A stretch of 64,000 nt of DNA, from assembly GCF_000701265.1 (NCBI RefSeq), contig NZ_KL370760.1, positions 531,088 to 595,087 of the forward strand, given 5' to 3'. The DNA is from Legionella wadsworthii DSM 21896 = ATCC 33877. GTDB lineage: Bacteria > Pseudomonadota > Gammaproteobacteria > Legionellales > Legionellaceae. Made by a program: the position numbers and the translations under genes. Shown piece after piece: positions 46,108-54,869 of the stretch (its first letter is position 1; the number at the start of each line of letters is the position of its first letter). The notes below the pieces were generated by a model. The model searched no databases, was not told the origin of the DNA, and saw only the letters and a program-made list of their open reading frames with translations.

Positions 46108-46274
46108 ATGGATTCCCGCCTGCGCGGGAATGACAGGTATAAGTGTATTAATTAAATTATCAATTTTGTGTCCATTGGCATTCTTTAGTTAAATTGATGT
46201 CATTCTTCGCCTAAGTTGAAGGACAAGAACTTATATCGTGAAATTATGTCATTCCCGCGCAGGCGGGAATCCAT
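46108..46274. repeat. MITE-like inverted pair of palindromic repeats
   Basis: The 28 bases at 46108-46135 are the exact reverse complement of 46247-46274. Each arm is itself a palindrome around CCCGCCTGCGCGGG. The 111 bases between are AT-rich and partly self-complementary (ATTAAATTATCAATTT against TTAAATTGAT). The whole sits in the 405-base gap between aroE and the patatin gene, which otherwise holds nothing recognisable. A third diverged copy is at 26101. No transposase is present; mobilisation in trans would be needed. Confidence 0.85.
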
Positions 46275-46390
46275 AATTGATAGCACAATATTTTAAAGGA
46301 AGAGTCCCGCTCAAGGCAGAGATGATTTTTTGAAGTATTGATTATCACTTAGCTGGGAAGAACGATATAGGAACAGATATTCACTAAAAA

Positions 46391-47503
46391 CTACTCAAAA
46401 AAAGCAATAATTTCTTTTGCATTATTCATCGTGTCTTGAAAACCAAGCTCAAGTAATTCTCTGGTGTAATCACTTTCAAAGAGCACAAAACTTAACAAAT
46501 CACCACTATGCCTTTTTTCTCCTAAAATATTGAGAAGGTAACGAAGCAAAGTAGGCAATGCTTTAAAGTGGGATTGCGCTAAGGGTGCTAAATCCCTACT
46601 GGGACGAATATGCAATGTGGTAATGGGACGCCATGGCGAGCGACGTTTTTTCCAAATGGACAGGAGCATGGCAATTTCATTCATTCGATTAACCATCTCA
46701 ATGTCGCGATCTAGATTGTCCAAAAAAAGGGCATTGAGCATGTTCCCAAAAATATGGGAAAAAGGGATGTCGTCGTCATTACGCAAATTATCGTGATCAA
46801 CAAATGTAGGTAATGCACGAGTACCTAGAATAAGAATTTTGTCTACCTCAAAACGAATGGAACCACGAAGGGGGGCAGCCAGACCCACACTTCCATCTCC
46901 ATAGTGAAAGCCATCAAGCAATACTGTTGGAAAGAATAAGGGCAATGCACTGGAAGCTAGTATATGCTCTGCCTGGAAACTAACGCGTTTGCTGCCATGG
47001 CGTGGATAATTCCAGTCTGTAAACTCCGGATTATTATGTTCGTAAAAAGAAATGGTCTGGCGTGTTTCGTAACAACTACTGATTATTTCTAAGGTTTCAA
47101 GATAGCCATCATTTATATTTTGCGCGATTTTGGTGAAATCTAATCCAGTTTCAACCATTTCCTTAAGCGGGGAAGTGTCAAGTAAATGAGCTGCTTGTCT
47201 TTGTTTAAGCATCATCGTGCTCATATTACGCATCACCGATTTACCCAGTTCAAAATTACTTGCTTTATATACGTGCTGGCAGTGAATTTCACTCCAAATG
47301 GTCTCAAGTTTATCAATGGCAGACGGGAAATCCTCGGCATTTTCTGCAAGTACTGCTGCATTGATACTTCCCACACTCACGCCACTGACCATTTCAAAAG
47401 GCAAAGTTTTTACTTGTAAGATATGACAAATAGCTTTCAGAACGCCAGCTTGATAGGCCCCCCGAGCACCACCACCTGCCAAATAAAGAGCTTTTTTAGA
47501 CAT
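46391..47503 (-). CDS. Patatin-like phospholipase
   Basis: 370 residues with no signal peptide. The oxyanion-loop GGGARGAYQAG is at residues 10-20, the catalytic Ser43 in GVSVG (G-x-S-x-G), and the dyad Asp203 in YGDGSVG, where the usual DG-G/A is DGS. Patatin domains hydrolyse acyl chains from phospholipids or other lipids. Legionella delivers several patatin effectors (VipD, VpdA-C), but those are larger and this one resembles the cytosolic RssA/YlaK-like type. The location and substrate are not predictable. It is alone, with no ribosome site of note. Confidence 0.9.
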   Translation of the reverse strand: MSKKALYLAGGGARGAYQAGVLKAICHILQVKTLPFEMVSGVSVGSINAAVLAENAEDFPSAIDKLETIWSEIHCQHVYKASNFELGKSVMRNMSTMMLKQRQAAHLLDTSPLKEMVETGLDFTKIAQNINDGYLETLEIISSCYETRQTISFYEHNNPEFTDWNYPRHGSKRVSFQAEHILASSALPLFFPTVLLDGFHYGDGSVGLAAPLRGSIRFEVDKILILGTRALPTFVDHDNLRNDDDIPFSHIFGNMLNALFLDNLDRDIEMVNRMNEIAMLLSIWKKRRSPWRPITTLHIRPSRDLAPLAQSHFKALPTLLRYLLNILGEKRHSGDLLSFVLFESDYTRELLELGFQDTMNNAKEIIAFFE

Positions 47504-47652
47504 AATGATTATAATTTTCGCATTCGTTAGGTTTCTATGTGGAAATATAGTTGAGTTTCTATAGGATTAGCAAGTTATTAATTGATTGTAAAAAAAATCA
47601 CCACAAGGTTAAAAAAGATGTTATATTATGCGATTTTATCCACAATGAATAA

Positions 47653-48861
47653 ATGGTAGACAATGTGAGAGAGTTTGAGATTGCTAACATTTTGTCTGAA
47701 GCAACTGAAAGACTTGAGAAGATACAATGTCCAATTGAATATAAATCTATAAGGAATTTTAAAAAAAAGAATAAAAAATATTCAAAATTTATCCTGTTTT
47801 TATCCCATATTATTAAAACTACAGGTGACTCAGGCAAGGCAATGTTGCAGATTGATTCATCAATTAGAACTTTTAATGATATTACGCCTTCTCATTCACT
47901 TAAGTTTGGGCTAAATATAGGCGCAATTGTACTTTCTTCTTTAGATTTTTTTCTCATTCCTGCAATTTATCTTTCTTGTTACCTTTTAGATGGAAAAGCG
48001 CCAATCAGTTGGAGTAATAATGCTCGCTGGCTGTATTCCGCATTGTTGTTAGCACTGACTATAACCGCCCTGTGTGTTCCTGCGATAGCAGTAGCAATTG
48101 CCTTTACAACCGCTTCATTTTCTTTAGCTTTAAGTATATTTCTAATCGGCCAAACGCTAGGTAAATGGTACGGATTATTCAAAGAAAAAAAGACGATTAA
48201 AAAATTGAGGCGTCATGCAGAACTTGAAATGGAAGATATTCAGCTTGAGGCTGCTCTGATCCATCAAGATTTAAAAAAAATCAACACGGAACAGGAGCTC
48301 TTTAAAGTTTGCGAACAAATTGCATTTTTAGAGGAACGCTCTATCAAGCAAAAGGAATTACTCATGAAGCTCAGCTTAAAAGAAACCAAATTAGGAAAAA
48401 AAATAAAAAAAACCGGATTTTTACCATTATTGGATAAAAGTGTGGGACTGAGTTTGTCTATATTGGGTATGGTTGGACTTATTGTATCTTTATATTTTCC
48501 TATGGCAGGATTAGGAATTATAACGGCAGTATCAGTCATTTCGCTGTTGTACCTGATTGCTCGCTTTGCTTTACCTTTAATTCAATCAGTTGGAAAGTGG
48601 ATTTTAAGTAAGTTGCCACTAGGAGACTGCAAAAATACCTCAAATAATGAATTGAAACAAACTTGTGAATTGAATCAAGAGCTTTCAACGGACTCTATGC
48701 TAACTCGTTTTTTTGGTAGTAAAAAAATTGCCAAGAAATATCTTAATAAAGAAGATGATGATTTCTCGCTATCTGGTACGCAATCCCTATTTCAATGCGC
48801 TGATGGACTCACGATAGAAAAAGACAAGAGTTGTCCAGTTCTATTGGGGCTGATACTTTAA
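47653..48861 (+). CDS. Orphan coiled-coil/transmembrane protein; candidate effector
   Basis: 402 residues. I do not recognise the family. A charged N-terminus (about 1-80) leads to hydrophobic segments at about 85-115 (LKFGLNIGAIVLSSLDFFLI) and 124-175 (WLYSALLLALTITALCVPAI). A predicted coiled coil follows at about 180-250 (EDIQLEAALIHQDLKKINTEQ), then a second hairpin (about 265-315). The C-terminus has an acidic patch (NKEDDDFSL). The layout resembles the protein at 51140. A Legionella effector role is inference. The ATG has no good ribosome site. Confidence 0.62.
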   Translation: MVDNVREFEIANILSEATERLEKIQCPIEYKSIRNFKKKNKKYSKFILFLSHIIKTTGDSGKAMLQIDSSIRTFNDITPSHSLKFGLNIGAIVLSSLDFFLIPAIYLSCYLLDGKAPISWSNNARWLYSALLLALTITALCVPAIAVAIAFTTASFSLALSIFLIGQTLGKWYGLFKEKKTIKKLRRHAELEMEDIQLEAALIHQDLKKINTEQELFKVCEQIAFLEERSIKQKELLMKLSLKETKLGKKIKKTGFLPLLDKSVGLSLSILGMVGLIVSLYFPMAGLGIITAVSVISLLYLIARFALPLIQSVGKWILSKLPLGDCKNTSNNELKQTCELNQELSTDSMLTRFFGSKKIAKKYLNKEDDDFSLSGTQSLFQCADGLTIEKDKSCPVLLGLIL

Positions 48862-49006
48862 TAAATAGATGCAGTAAATTTTACCTTCCCGTTCATATTA
48901 ATATTTTTTAACACAGCCAATATGTTTCATTTAAGTAAAAACCTCATTGCAAAAAACTCAAAACTCCTTTAATTTAAAATTTTACCCACCTTAAAGGAAT
49001 AAATTC

Positions 49007-50521
49007 ATGGTGAACATCCTTCGCGAACAGCCTCGTGCATTTCACATGATTTTTCTATTGGAATTATGGGAACGTTTTGGGTTTTATACTGTTCAAGGGA
49101 TTTTGGCTTTGTTTTTTATTCGTTATTTAGGTTATAACGAAACCATTTCATACTATACATTCGGTGCTTATTCAGCTTTAGTGTATGGCATGGTAGTTAT
49201 TGGGGGGTATTTAGGAGATAGAATTTTAGGAACCAAAAGGACGATAGTCCTTGGGCTTATCACTTTAGCAGCAGGCTATTTTTCTTTAGCAGTGACAGAT
49301 AAAGAACATGTATTTTTGGCCTTGGGCATAATTTGTGTAGGAAACGGTTTATTTAAGGCAAATCCCTCAAATTTACTTGCTAAGTGTTATGAGGAAAACG
49401 ACCCCCGTTTGCATGGTGGCTTTACTTTGTATTACATGGCAATCAACTTAGGTAGTATGATTGCATTATTTGCAGGACCTGCGATTTCAAGCCGTTACGG
49501 TTATTCTTATGCTTATATGATGAGCGCTATCGGTTTATCTATTGGATTAGCCAATTATTGGTTCCAACACCAATTTGTAGCGCATATTAATACGGAATCT
49601 GACCAACGAAAAATATCGTTCATTCAATGGTTTTTGATTTTAATGGGCATATTTTTTTTAACGGAGTGTTCCGCATATTTATTACAACACGTGATGATTG
49701 CTAAAAATTTATTTTGGCTTATTACCATTGTGGTTATTATTTATTATTTGTTTATGGCACGCAAAGAAACCAAAGCAGCAAGAATGCGAATGTTAGTTGC
49801 CCTGATACTAATGTTGGAAGCGATTATTTTCTTCACTTTATATCAACAAATGCCAACCTCTTTAAATTTATTTGCCGTAAATAATGTAGTGCCTATTTTT
49901 TTTGGCATCACCATTGATGCGCAAAGCTTTCAAGCACTAAATCCAATATGGATTGTGATCATGAGTCCTGTGTTGGCCTATTTTTATAATTTTCTGAATA
50001 AAAAAGGAATTGGATTTTCTATTCCTTATAAATTTTCTTTAGGCATGACTATGTGTGGCTTGAGCTTTTTAATGCTCTTCTTTGCCCGCTATTTCTATAG
50101 CGAACAAGGTATGGTTTCTTCCTGGTGGCTCATTATCAGTTATTTATTTCAAAGCCTTGGTGAATTGTTGGTTTCGGCACTCGGGGTGGCAATGGTAGCC
50201 GAACTGGTGCCTGCACAAATTGCAGGGTTTGTTATGGGAATGTGGTTCTTAACTTCCGCAATAGCTGGATTTATCGGGGCGAGCGTTGCATCCTACACAG
50301 CGTTACCTGAACAGATTAAACCAGGAGTCGAATCTTTGATGATTTATACTCATGTATTTGCATGTATCGGAATCGTTACATTATTGATTTCCTTATGCAT
50401 GTGGTTGGTATCACCAAGGTTGAGCCGTTTTATCGCAGTAAAAAAGCCATCTGACTTGCACCAGGAAATAAAAGAAGCCGAATACTCTGTATCAAGATGT
50501 TTTATGATTCAAACGGATTAA
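49007..50521 (+). CDS. POT-family proton-dependent oligopeptide transporter
   Basis: 504 residues, 12-14 hydrophobic segments. It imports di- and tripeptides with protons across the inner membrane. LELWERFGFYTVQGILALFFIRYL contains the E-x-x-E-R-F-x-Y-type proton motif of the family, and GLFKANPSNLLAKCYEENDPR with LYYMAINLGSMIA is the PTR2 signature region. AAAGGAATAAATTC lies before the ATG. Legionella grows on amino acids and peptides, so such carriers fit. The exact substrate range (DtpA, B or D like) cannot be told. Confidence 0.94.
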   Translation: MVNILREQPRAFHMIFLLELWERFGFYTVQGILALFFIRYLGYNETISYYTFGAYSALVYGMVVIGGYLGDRILGTKRTIVLGLITLAAGYFSLAVTDKEHVFLALGIICVGNGLFKANPSNLLAKCYEENDPRLHGGFTLYYMAINLGSMIALFAGPAISSRYGYSYAYMMSAIGLSIGLANYWFQHQFVAHINTESDQRKISFIQWFLILMGIFFLTECSAYLLQHVMIAKNLFWLITIVVIIYYLFMARKETKAARMRMLVALILMLEAIIFFTLYQQMPTSLNLFAVNNVVPIFFGITIDAQSFQALNPIWIVIMSPVLAYFYNFLNKKGIGFSIPYKFSLGMTMCGLSFLMLFFARYFYSEQGMVSSWWLIISYLFQSLGELLVSALGVAMVAELVPAQIAGFVMGMWFLTSAIAGFIGASVASYTALPEQIKPGVESLMIYTHVFACIGIVTLLISLCMWLVSPRLSRFIAVKKPSDLHQEIKEAEYSVSRCFMIQTD

Positions 50522-50638
50522 GCGGCTTCAGATCTAAATGCGTGATGCTGTTTTGATATTGCTAGAAGTGTACAAGGTGGCACATACTTAAATGTTAACC
50601 TAAACTCTTGAAGAATTTAGGTTAACTCGCTTTGTAGT

Positions 50639-50929
50639 CTATCTCCAATGGCGATGACCCAAATTCCAGGCGCTACCATGCCAACCACCACCATGCCAAC
50701 GCCAGTTATTGCCTCCCCAATAACCCCAGTTACGATGGTGACGGCCCCAGCCAGTATAGTATCTAGGATAAATTGAATAACCTGAGTAATAGGAGTAAGG
50801 ATAACCGCTGTAATATGAGGGATAATAGCTGGAATAATAGTAACTTCCAGGAGTAGCTGTTGTAACATAACAACCGCTGAGAAGAAGTGTAGGTACAAAC
50901 ACTAGAACTGCGATAATAAGCTTTTTCAT
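50639..50929 (-). CDS. Small Tyr/Trp/Gly-rich lipoprotein
   Basis: 96 residues from the ATG at 50929, with AAGGAAGCGATC before it. KKLIIAVLVFVPTLLLSGC is a lipoprotein signal ending in the lipobox LLSGC (Cys at residue 19). The short mature part is low-complexity: Tyr-rich (SYYYSSYYPSYYSGYPY), then Trp/Gly/His-rich (RHHRNWGYWGGNNWRWHGGG). I do not recognise the family; such tails occur in outer-membrane lipoproteins of the glycine/tyrosine-rich kind. It has its own promoter. An overlapping opposite frame is not a gene. Confidence 0.8.
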   Translation of the reverse strand: MKKLIIAVLVFVPTLLLSGCYVTTATPGSYYYSSYYPSYYSGYPYSYYSGYSIYPRYYTGWGRHHRNWGYWGGNNWRWHGGGWHGSAWNLGHRHWR

Positions 50930-50943
50930 GATCGCTTCCTTAG

Positions 50944-50989
50944 TTAATGTTCGCACATTAATTATACTCTAAGGTCATATTTAATTCAA
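50944..50989 (-). promoter_or_regulatory. Sigma-70 promoter and palindromic operator-like site for the lipoprotein gene
   Basis: On the minus strand TTGAAT (50984-50989) and TATAAT (50961-50966) are 17 bases apart, a near-consensus sigma-70 promoter whose start point would lie near 50953. A TTAATG-N6-CATTAA palindrome (50944-50961) covers the predicted start point, where a repressor could bind. The leader would be about 24 bases. Confidence 0.65.
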
Positions 50990-51139
50990 AAAAGTTATAT
51001 TTAAATCATATAGTGATGAAAAATCTTTTTACTTCAAGCTCTTAGCTAATTTAAATTGGATAAAGCATGTTCACATCGGTAAACTTTATTTGTACTATCA
51101 CGAATTCTAACGGAATAAACGATACATTAAATTCGAGCA

Positions 51140-52387
51140 ATGAAAATTGAAGTCAGTCAGCACTCTCAAAATTTAATAAAAAAATATTTATTAGCATCTG
51201 GCGTATCTTCCTACGAAATGCCCTCTATATCGATCATCGATCTGAATACCCTGATTGATTTATTAACCGTAGAGCAAACTAAAAAAATTAATCAACCAAA
51301 AAGACTTCAACAAAAAAACGAGTATATTCTTGCCTCATTACAAGCCTCTTTATTATCTGATCTCCTCCTTTTGGAGAGGAGAGATCATGTTGTTGTGCCT
51401 GGTGCAAATAAAAATTCAAGTAAAGACAAAATCAAATTCATACTACTTACCTTGGCGGGTATTCTGGTAGCAGCTTGCCAGGGATTTGATGGCATTGTGA
51501 CCATGCTCAGTATTTTTAGCCTGCCATCCCTGATAATTTTAGGAGCTGGTTTTGCTTTTTCATTGATATCAGTCATTGTTTTTTGTGGATTTGATTTAGT
51601 AAAAGTTTCTAACGCGTTAGGGGTAAAACTGAGTGAAGCTTATAAATTGTTAGATACCTATTTATTGCAGCTACAATTGATCAAAGAACTACGAGAAACA
51701 CTGGATGGTTATGATCTTTCTGTGTTATCCGCCACCGCCTTAAAAGAACAGATGCAGATTGTTTCCTTATTGAAAGAACGATTTAAATCTATTACCAAAG
51801 CAAGTGAACAATTTGAAAAGGCACTTCATAGCGAAAAAATAAAAACAGTGAAACGATTCATATCGGGCATTTCGGCATTTCTCTTCTTTGGGGGCGGTTT
51901 TTTTAGCGGCCAATCAGTAGCTCTTTTTTTAGCAAGTCTCATCGTAAATTCACTTATTCCTGCTTTTTGGCCTGTTACTCTATTTAGTATCCTGGTGGGT
52001 TTGGCCGCATTCAGCCTTTATTGGTTTGTTGAGCGCCCTTCTTTAGATAAACTGGTCAGCAGTTGGTTTGGCTTAAATGAGGAGAATGTAGAGAAATTGT
52101 GTGATGAGGCTTCAATAAAAAAGGAAGCTGAAAAATTAGAACGTTTAGAACACAAGATTAAATTGGTTTCAGAATTGACGAATAAAGTATCCTATTTGGA
52201 GCATATGATTTATGAAGAACAAATGGATCACTCTCCCATGCTTACAGAAAAAAGCGTTGAAGTAAAAGATGAAATCATGACGCACAGCTTATTTACTTTT
52301 TTCAAGGTGCAACAACCGCTCAGCACCTCTTTGGTTTCTTCAATCGATGATGAATATACAGATGAGAGCGTATGTTGTTTTATCTAA
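51140..52387 (+). CDS. Orphan coiled-coil/membrane protein ending in a CaaX-like box; candidate effector
   Basis: 415 residues. I do not recognise the family. Hydrophobic segments at about 97-150 (IKFILLTLAGILVAAC and following) and 238-300 (ISGISAFLFFGGGFFSG and following) flank helical, charged regions; a coiled coil is predicted at about 325-360 (EKLERLEHKIKLVSELTNKV). The last residues are DDEYTDESVCCFI, so the final four, Cys-Cys-Phe-Ile, fit a CaaX prenylation box. Known Legionella effectors (for example AnkB) use CaaX boxes for host prenylation. The layout is like the protein at 47653. Effector status and prenylation are inference. It ends 12 bases before convergent hda. Confidence 0.65.
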   Translation: MKIEVSQHSQNLIKKYLLASGVSSYEMPSISIIDLNTLIDLLTVEQTKKINQPKRLQQKNEYILASLQASLLSDLLLLERRDHVVVPGANKNSSKDKIKFILLTLAGILVAACQGFDGIVTMLSIFSLPSLIILGAGFAFSLISVIVFCGFDLVKVSNALGVKLSEAYKLLDTYLLQLQLIKELRETLDGYDLSVLSATALKEQMQIVSLLKERFKSITKASEQFEKALHSEKIKTVKRFISGISAFLFFGGGFFSGQSVALFLASLIVNSLIPAFWPVTLFSILVGLAAFSLYWFVERPSLDKLVSSWFGLNEENVEKLCDEASIKKEAEKLERLEHKIKLVSELTNKVSYLEHMIYEEQMDHSPMLTEKSVEVKDEIMTHSLFTFFKVQQPLSTSLVSSIDDEYTDESVCCFI

Positions 52388-52398
52388 TATTTTAAAAT

Positions 52399-53088
52399 TT
52401 ATATTTCTAAAATATCTTTTACAAATGGAATGGTTATCTTTCTCTGCGCTGCAAGAGATGCATCATCTAATCGATTGAGTATTAATTGTAAATCATGCAT
52501 ATTCCGGGAGCATCTGTTTAAAAGAAATTGGCACACAGTGACCGGTAAATCAAATCCTCTTTTGAAAGCTTGACGTCTCAAAGTTTCAATTTTATCTTCA
52601 TCATTGAGTTCCATTAAATGGATGACTAAGCCCCAACTTAATCTGGAACGTAAATCAGCAAGTTGTATGGGAATAGTCGCAGGAGATTGATTGCCAGAGA
52701 TAATTAAAATGCTTTTTTCCATATCTTTTATTCTATTATAAAAATGGAATAAAGCTTCTTCCCATTTAGAATCCTTTGCTATGACATCAATATCGTCGAT
52801 ACAGATTAATTCTTGTTCTTCCAATCCCTCAATAGCTTGGGGTCCCCATTCTTTAAGAAGGGACAAAGGGAGATATATTGCAGATTGGGATTTGGTATAT
52901 TGGCAGCATGCCTGTAATAAATGGCTTTTGCCACTACCTATATTGCCCCAGAGATAAAGAAGCCGCTCCTCCTGATGTAAGAGCATGTTATGCAATTGCT
53001 GTTGTAATAATTGATTGCTTCCCCAATTAAAGTCGGATAAATTCGCTTCGTCTTTTAATTTAATCGCTAAGGACAACTGCTTGTTCAT
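52399..53088 (-). CDS. hda: DnaA regulatory inactivator Hda
   Basis: 229 residues, similar to E. coli Hda (233). With the sliding clamp it promotes hydrolysis of ATP on DnaA and so limits initiation. A DnaA-like AAA+ core is visible: LWGNIGSGKSHLLQA (Walker A), ICIDDIDVIA (Walker B), and sensor II-like NMHDLQLILNRLD. The clamp-binding element would be near the N-terminus (KQLSLAIKL). Its ATG overlaps the pgsA stop by one base (TAATG). It is not DnaA, lacking the DNA-binding domain. Confidence 0.94.
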   Translation of the reverse strand: MNKQLSLAIKLKDEANLSDFNWGSNQLLQQQLHNMLLHQEERLLYLWGNIGSGKSHLLQACCQYTKSQSAIYLPLSLLKEWGPQAIEGLEEQELICIDDIDVIAKDSKWEEALFHFYNRIKDMEKSILIISGNQSPATIPIQLADLRSRLSWGLVIHLMELNDEDKIETLRRQAFKRGFDLPVTVCQFLLNRCSRNMHDLQLILNRLDDASLAAQRKITIPFVKDILEI

Positions 53089-53645
53089 TATGAGGGTTCT
53101 TTTTTAGGCCATGCTTTTCTGCCCCAAGTCCAAATATAGTCTATATATGTAATTGCGGTAGTCAGTGTTGTTAAAATAATCAAAACATTGAGCAAATAGG
53201 GAGGAAATTCAAAATAGGCTAACTCAAATAAACAAGAAGTCACCAAGGTTAATTGTAAGGCAGTATTAATTTTACTAAGCAGGGTGGGTTGAAAATCTAG
53301 TTTACGGCGAATAAATTGATACCAGGCAAGCACTCCCAGTGATATGGTTAAATCTCTAAGAAATACCAGAATGACTAGCCACCAGGGTAATACACCAATT
53401 AAAGCTAAAGAAATAAAGCTGGAAGCTATCAGTAATTTATCGGCCATAGGATCTACAAAAGACCCAAAAAAACTCTGCCAATTGAAGCTTCTGGCTAAAA
53501 AACCGTCCAAACCATCACTTAAGCCAGCAAATATAAATAAATAAAATGCAATAGAATACTCATGTTTATATAAATAAAACAAGAAAGGCGCGATGATGAT
53601 CAGCCGCAATAAAGTCAGAGCATTTGGTATGTATTTTAATATCAT
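53088..53645 (-). CDS. pgsA: CDP-diacylglycerol-glycerol-3-phosphate phosphatidyltransferase-like (CDP-alcohol phosphatidyltransferase)
   Basis: 185 residues, close to E. coli PgsA (182). The family motif D-x2-D-G-x2-A-R-x8-G-x3-D-x3-D is seen in SDGLDGFLARSFNWQSFFGSFVDPMADKLL. It makes phosphatidylglycerophosphate in the inner membrane. About four to five hydrophobic segments are visible. Its stop overlaps the hda start by one base (TAATG), so the two are co-transcribed; the same order occurs in related bacteria. A second pgsA-type paralogue elsewhere could make the symbol ambiguous. Confidence 0.85.
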   Translation of the reverse strand: MILKYIPNALTLLRLIIIAPFLFYLYKHEYSIAFYLFIFAGLSDGLDGFLARSFNWQSFFGSFVDPMADKLLIASSFISLALIGVLPWWLVILVFLRDLTISLGVLAWYQFIRRKLDFQPTLLSKINTALQLTLVTSCLFELAYFEFPPYLLNVLIILTTLTTAITYIDYIWTWGRKAWPKKEPS

Positions 53646-53766
53646 AGGCCATACGATAAATTTTAATTATCCCTTTTGACCAGCACCTTTCAACAGGATT
53701 ATAGGAATGGTTTTTTGAAGGGAAGTATTTTTATAAAGTCTAGTGTATACAATACTGTTAATTCTG

Positions 53767-54042
53767 TCACTTATGTTTCTCTTCATTTTTACGATATATA
53801 ATGAAGGTATTGCCAATCATCTGTACAAGTTCTGCATGCAGTTGATCGCACAATTCAACCGCCATGTTCAACCTGTCTTCTTTCTCGGCTCCATTGATTT
53901 TTACTTTTATTAATTCGTGTGATAGTAATGCAATGTCTGTTTCTGCCTTAACAGCCTCTGTTAAACCTTTAGCGCCAAGAAGCACAACAGGTTTTAGATG
54001 ATGGGCTTGAGCTTTTAGTGCTTTTTTGAATGCGGTATCCAC
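53767..54042 (-). CDS. yhbY: YhbY/CRS1 ribosome-assembly RNA-binding protein
   Basis: 91 residues, a single CRM domain. It associates with pre-50S ribosomal subunits. The start KKALKAQAHHLKPVVLLGAKGLTEAV holds the GxxG loop (GAKG), and ELIKVKINGAEKEDRLNMA is also typical. It is divergent from rlmE, another rRNA-related gene, as in E. coli, where yhbY lies beside rlmE-ftsH. Confidence 0.95.
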   Translation of the reverse strand: MDTAFKKALKAQAHHLKPVVLLGAKGLTEAVKAETDIALLSHELIKVKINGAEKEDRLNMAVELCDQLHAELVQMIGNTFIIYRKNEEKHK

Positions 54043-54181
54043 TGTATTTATTCCTTAATTTCACTCCAATTATATTATAAGATTAGAGAATGAATAATAA
54101 ATGGTAAATTATTGCACGTTTTGCTGGGAAAAGGTAGTAAAATTCAGTATCATAGATCTAATTGATACTTGATACGAATTT

Positions 54182-54802
54182 ATGAAGCGTACTAAAAGCA
54201 GTAAGCGATGGTTGCAAGAGCACTTTGATGATGTTTATGTAAAAAAGGCACAAGCAGAAGGATACCGCAGCCGCGCTATATATAAGCTAAAAGAAGTCGA
54301 TGAAAAAGAATCTTTAATAAAACCAGGAATGACCGTGGTTGATCTTGGAGCGGCTCCTGGAGGATGGACTCAGTATCTTTCTGAGCGGATGCAGGGCCGC
54401 GGACATATCATTGCTCTGGATATTTTGCCCATGGATACTTTGCCTGATGTGCATTTTATTCTTGGTGATTTCCGGGAAGAGGACGTATTGCAAAAACTAA
54501 TGGATGTAATCCCTAATCACGGCGTTGACTTGATTTTATCCGATATGGCCCCAAATTTAAGTGGTAACACTGCAATTGATATTCCTAGAGCCATGTATTT
54601 AGTGGAGTTGGCTTTTGATTTTGCGGAAAAAATGCTAAAACCAGGTGGCTCTATGTTAATTAAAATATTTCATGGCGCAGGCTTTGATGATTTGATTAAA
54701 CAGGCTAGATCTTCTTTTGAAAAAGTAGTGATTCGCAAGCCTTTAGCTTCTCGTGCTCGCTCAAAAGAAACCTATTTGCTGGCAAAGGGATACAATTTAT
54801 AG
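54182..54802 (+). CDS. rlmE: 23S rRNA 2'-O-methyltransferase RlmE (FtsJ)
   Basis: 206 residues, equal to E. coli RlmE (209). It methylates U2552 of 23S rRNA on the 50S subunit. [20 protein letters not shown], the S-adenosyl loop [31 protein letters not shown] and [13 protein letters not shown] carry the K-D-K-E catalytic set. No ribosome site is visible before the ATG. It precedes ftsH by 67 bases on the same strand; the order yhbY-rlmE-ftsH-folP-glmM is conserved in gammaproteobacteria. Confidence 0.97.
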   Translation: MKRTKSSKRWLQEHFDDVYVKKAQAEGYRSRAIYKLKEVDEKESLIKPGMTVVDLGAAPGGWTQYLSERMQGRGHIIALDILPMDTLPDVHFILGDFREEDVLQKLMDVIPNHGVDLILSDMAPNLSGNTAIDIPRAMYLVELAFDFAEKMLKPGGSMLIKIFHGAGFDDLIKQARSSFEKVVIRKPLASRARSKETYLLAKGYNL

Positions 54803-54869
54803 TAACTTTATGATCTAAGAATTTCGATCATATAAATAAAAGCTGTACGTCACTAACGAGGTTAATACT

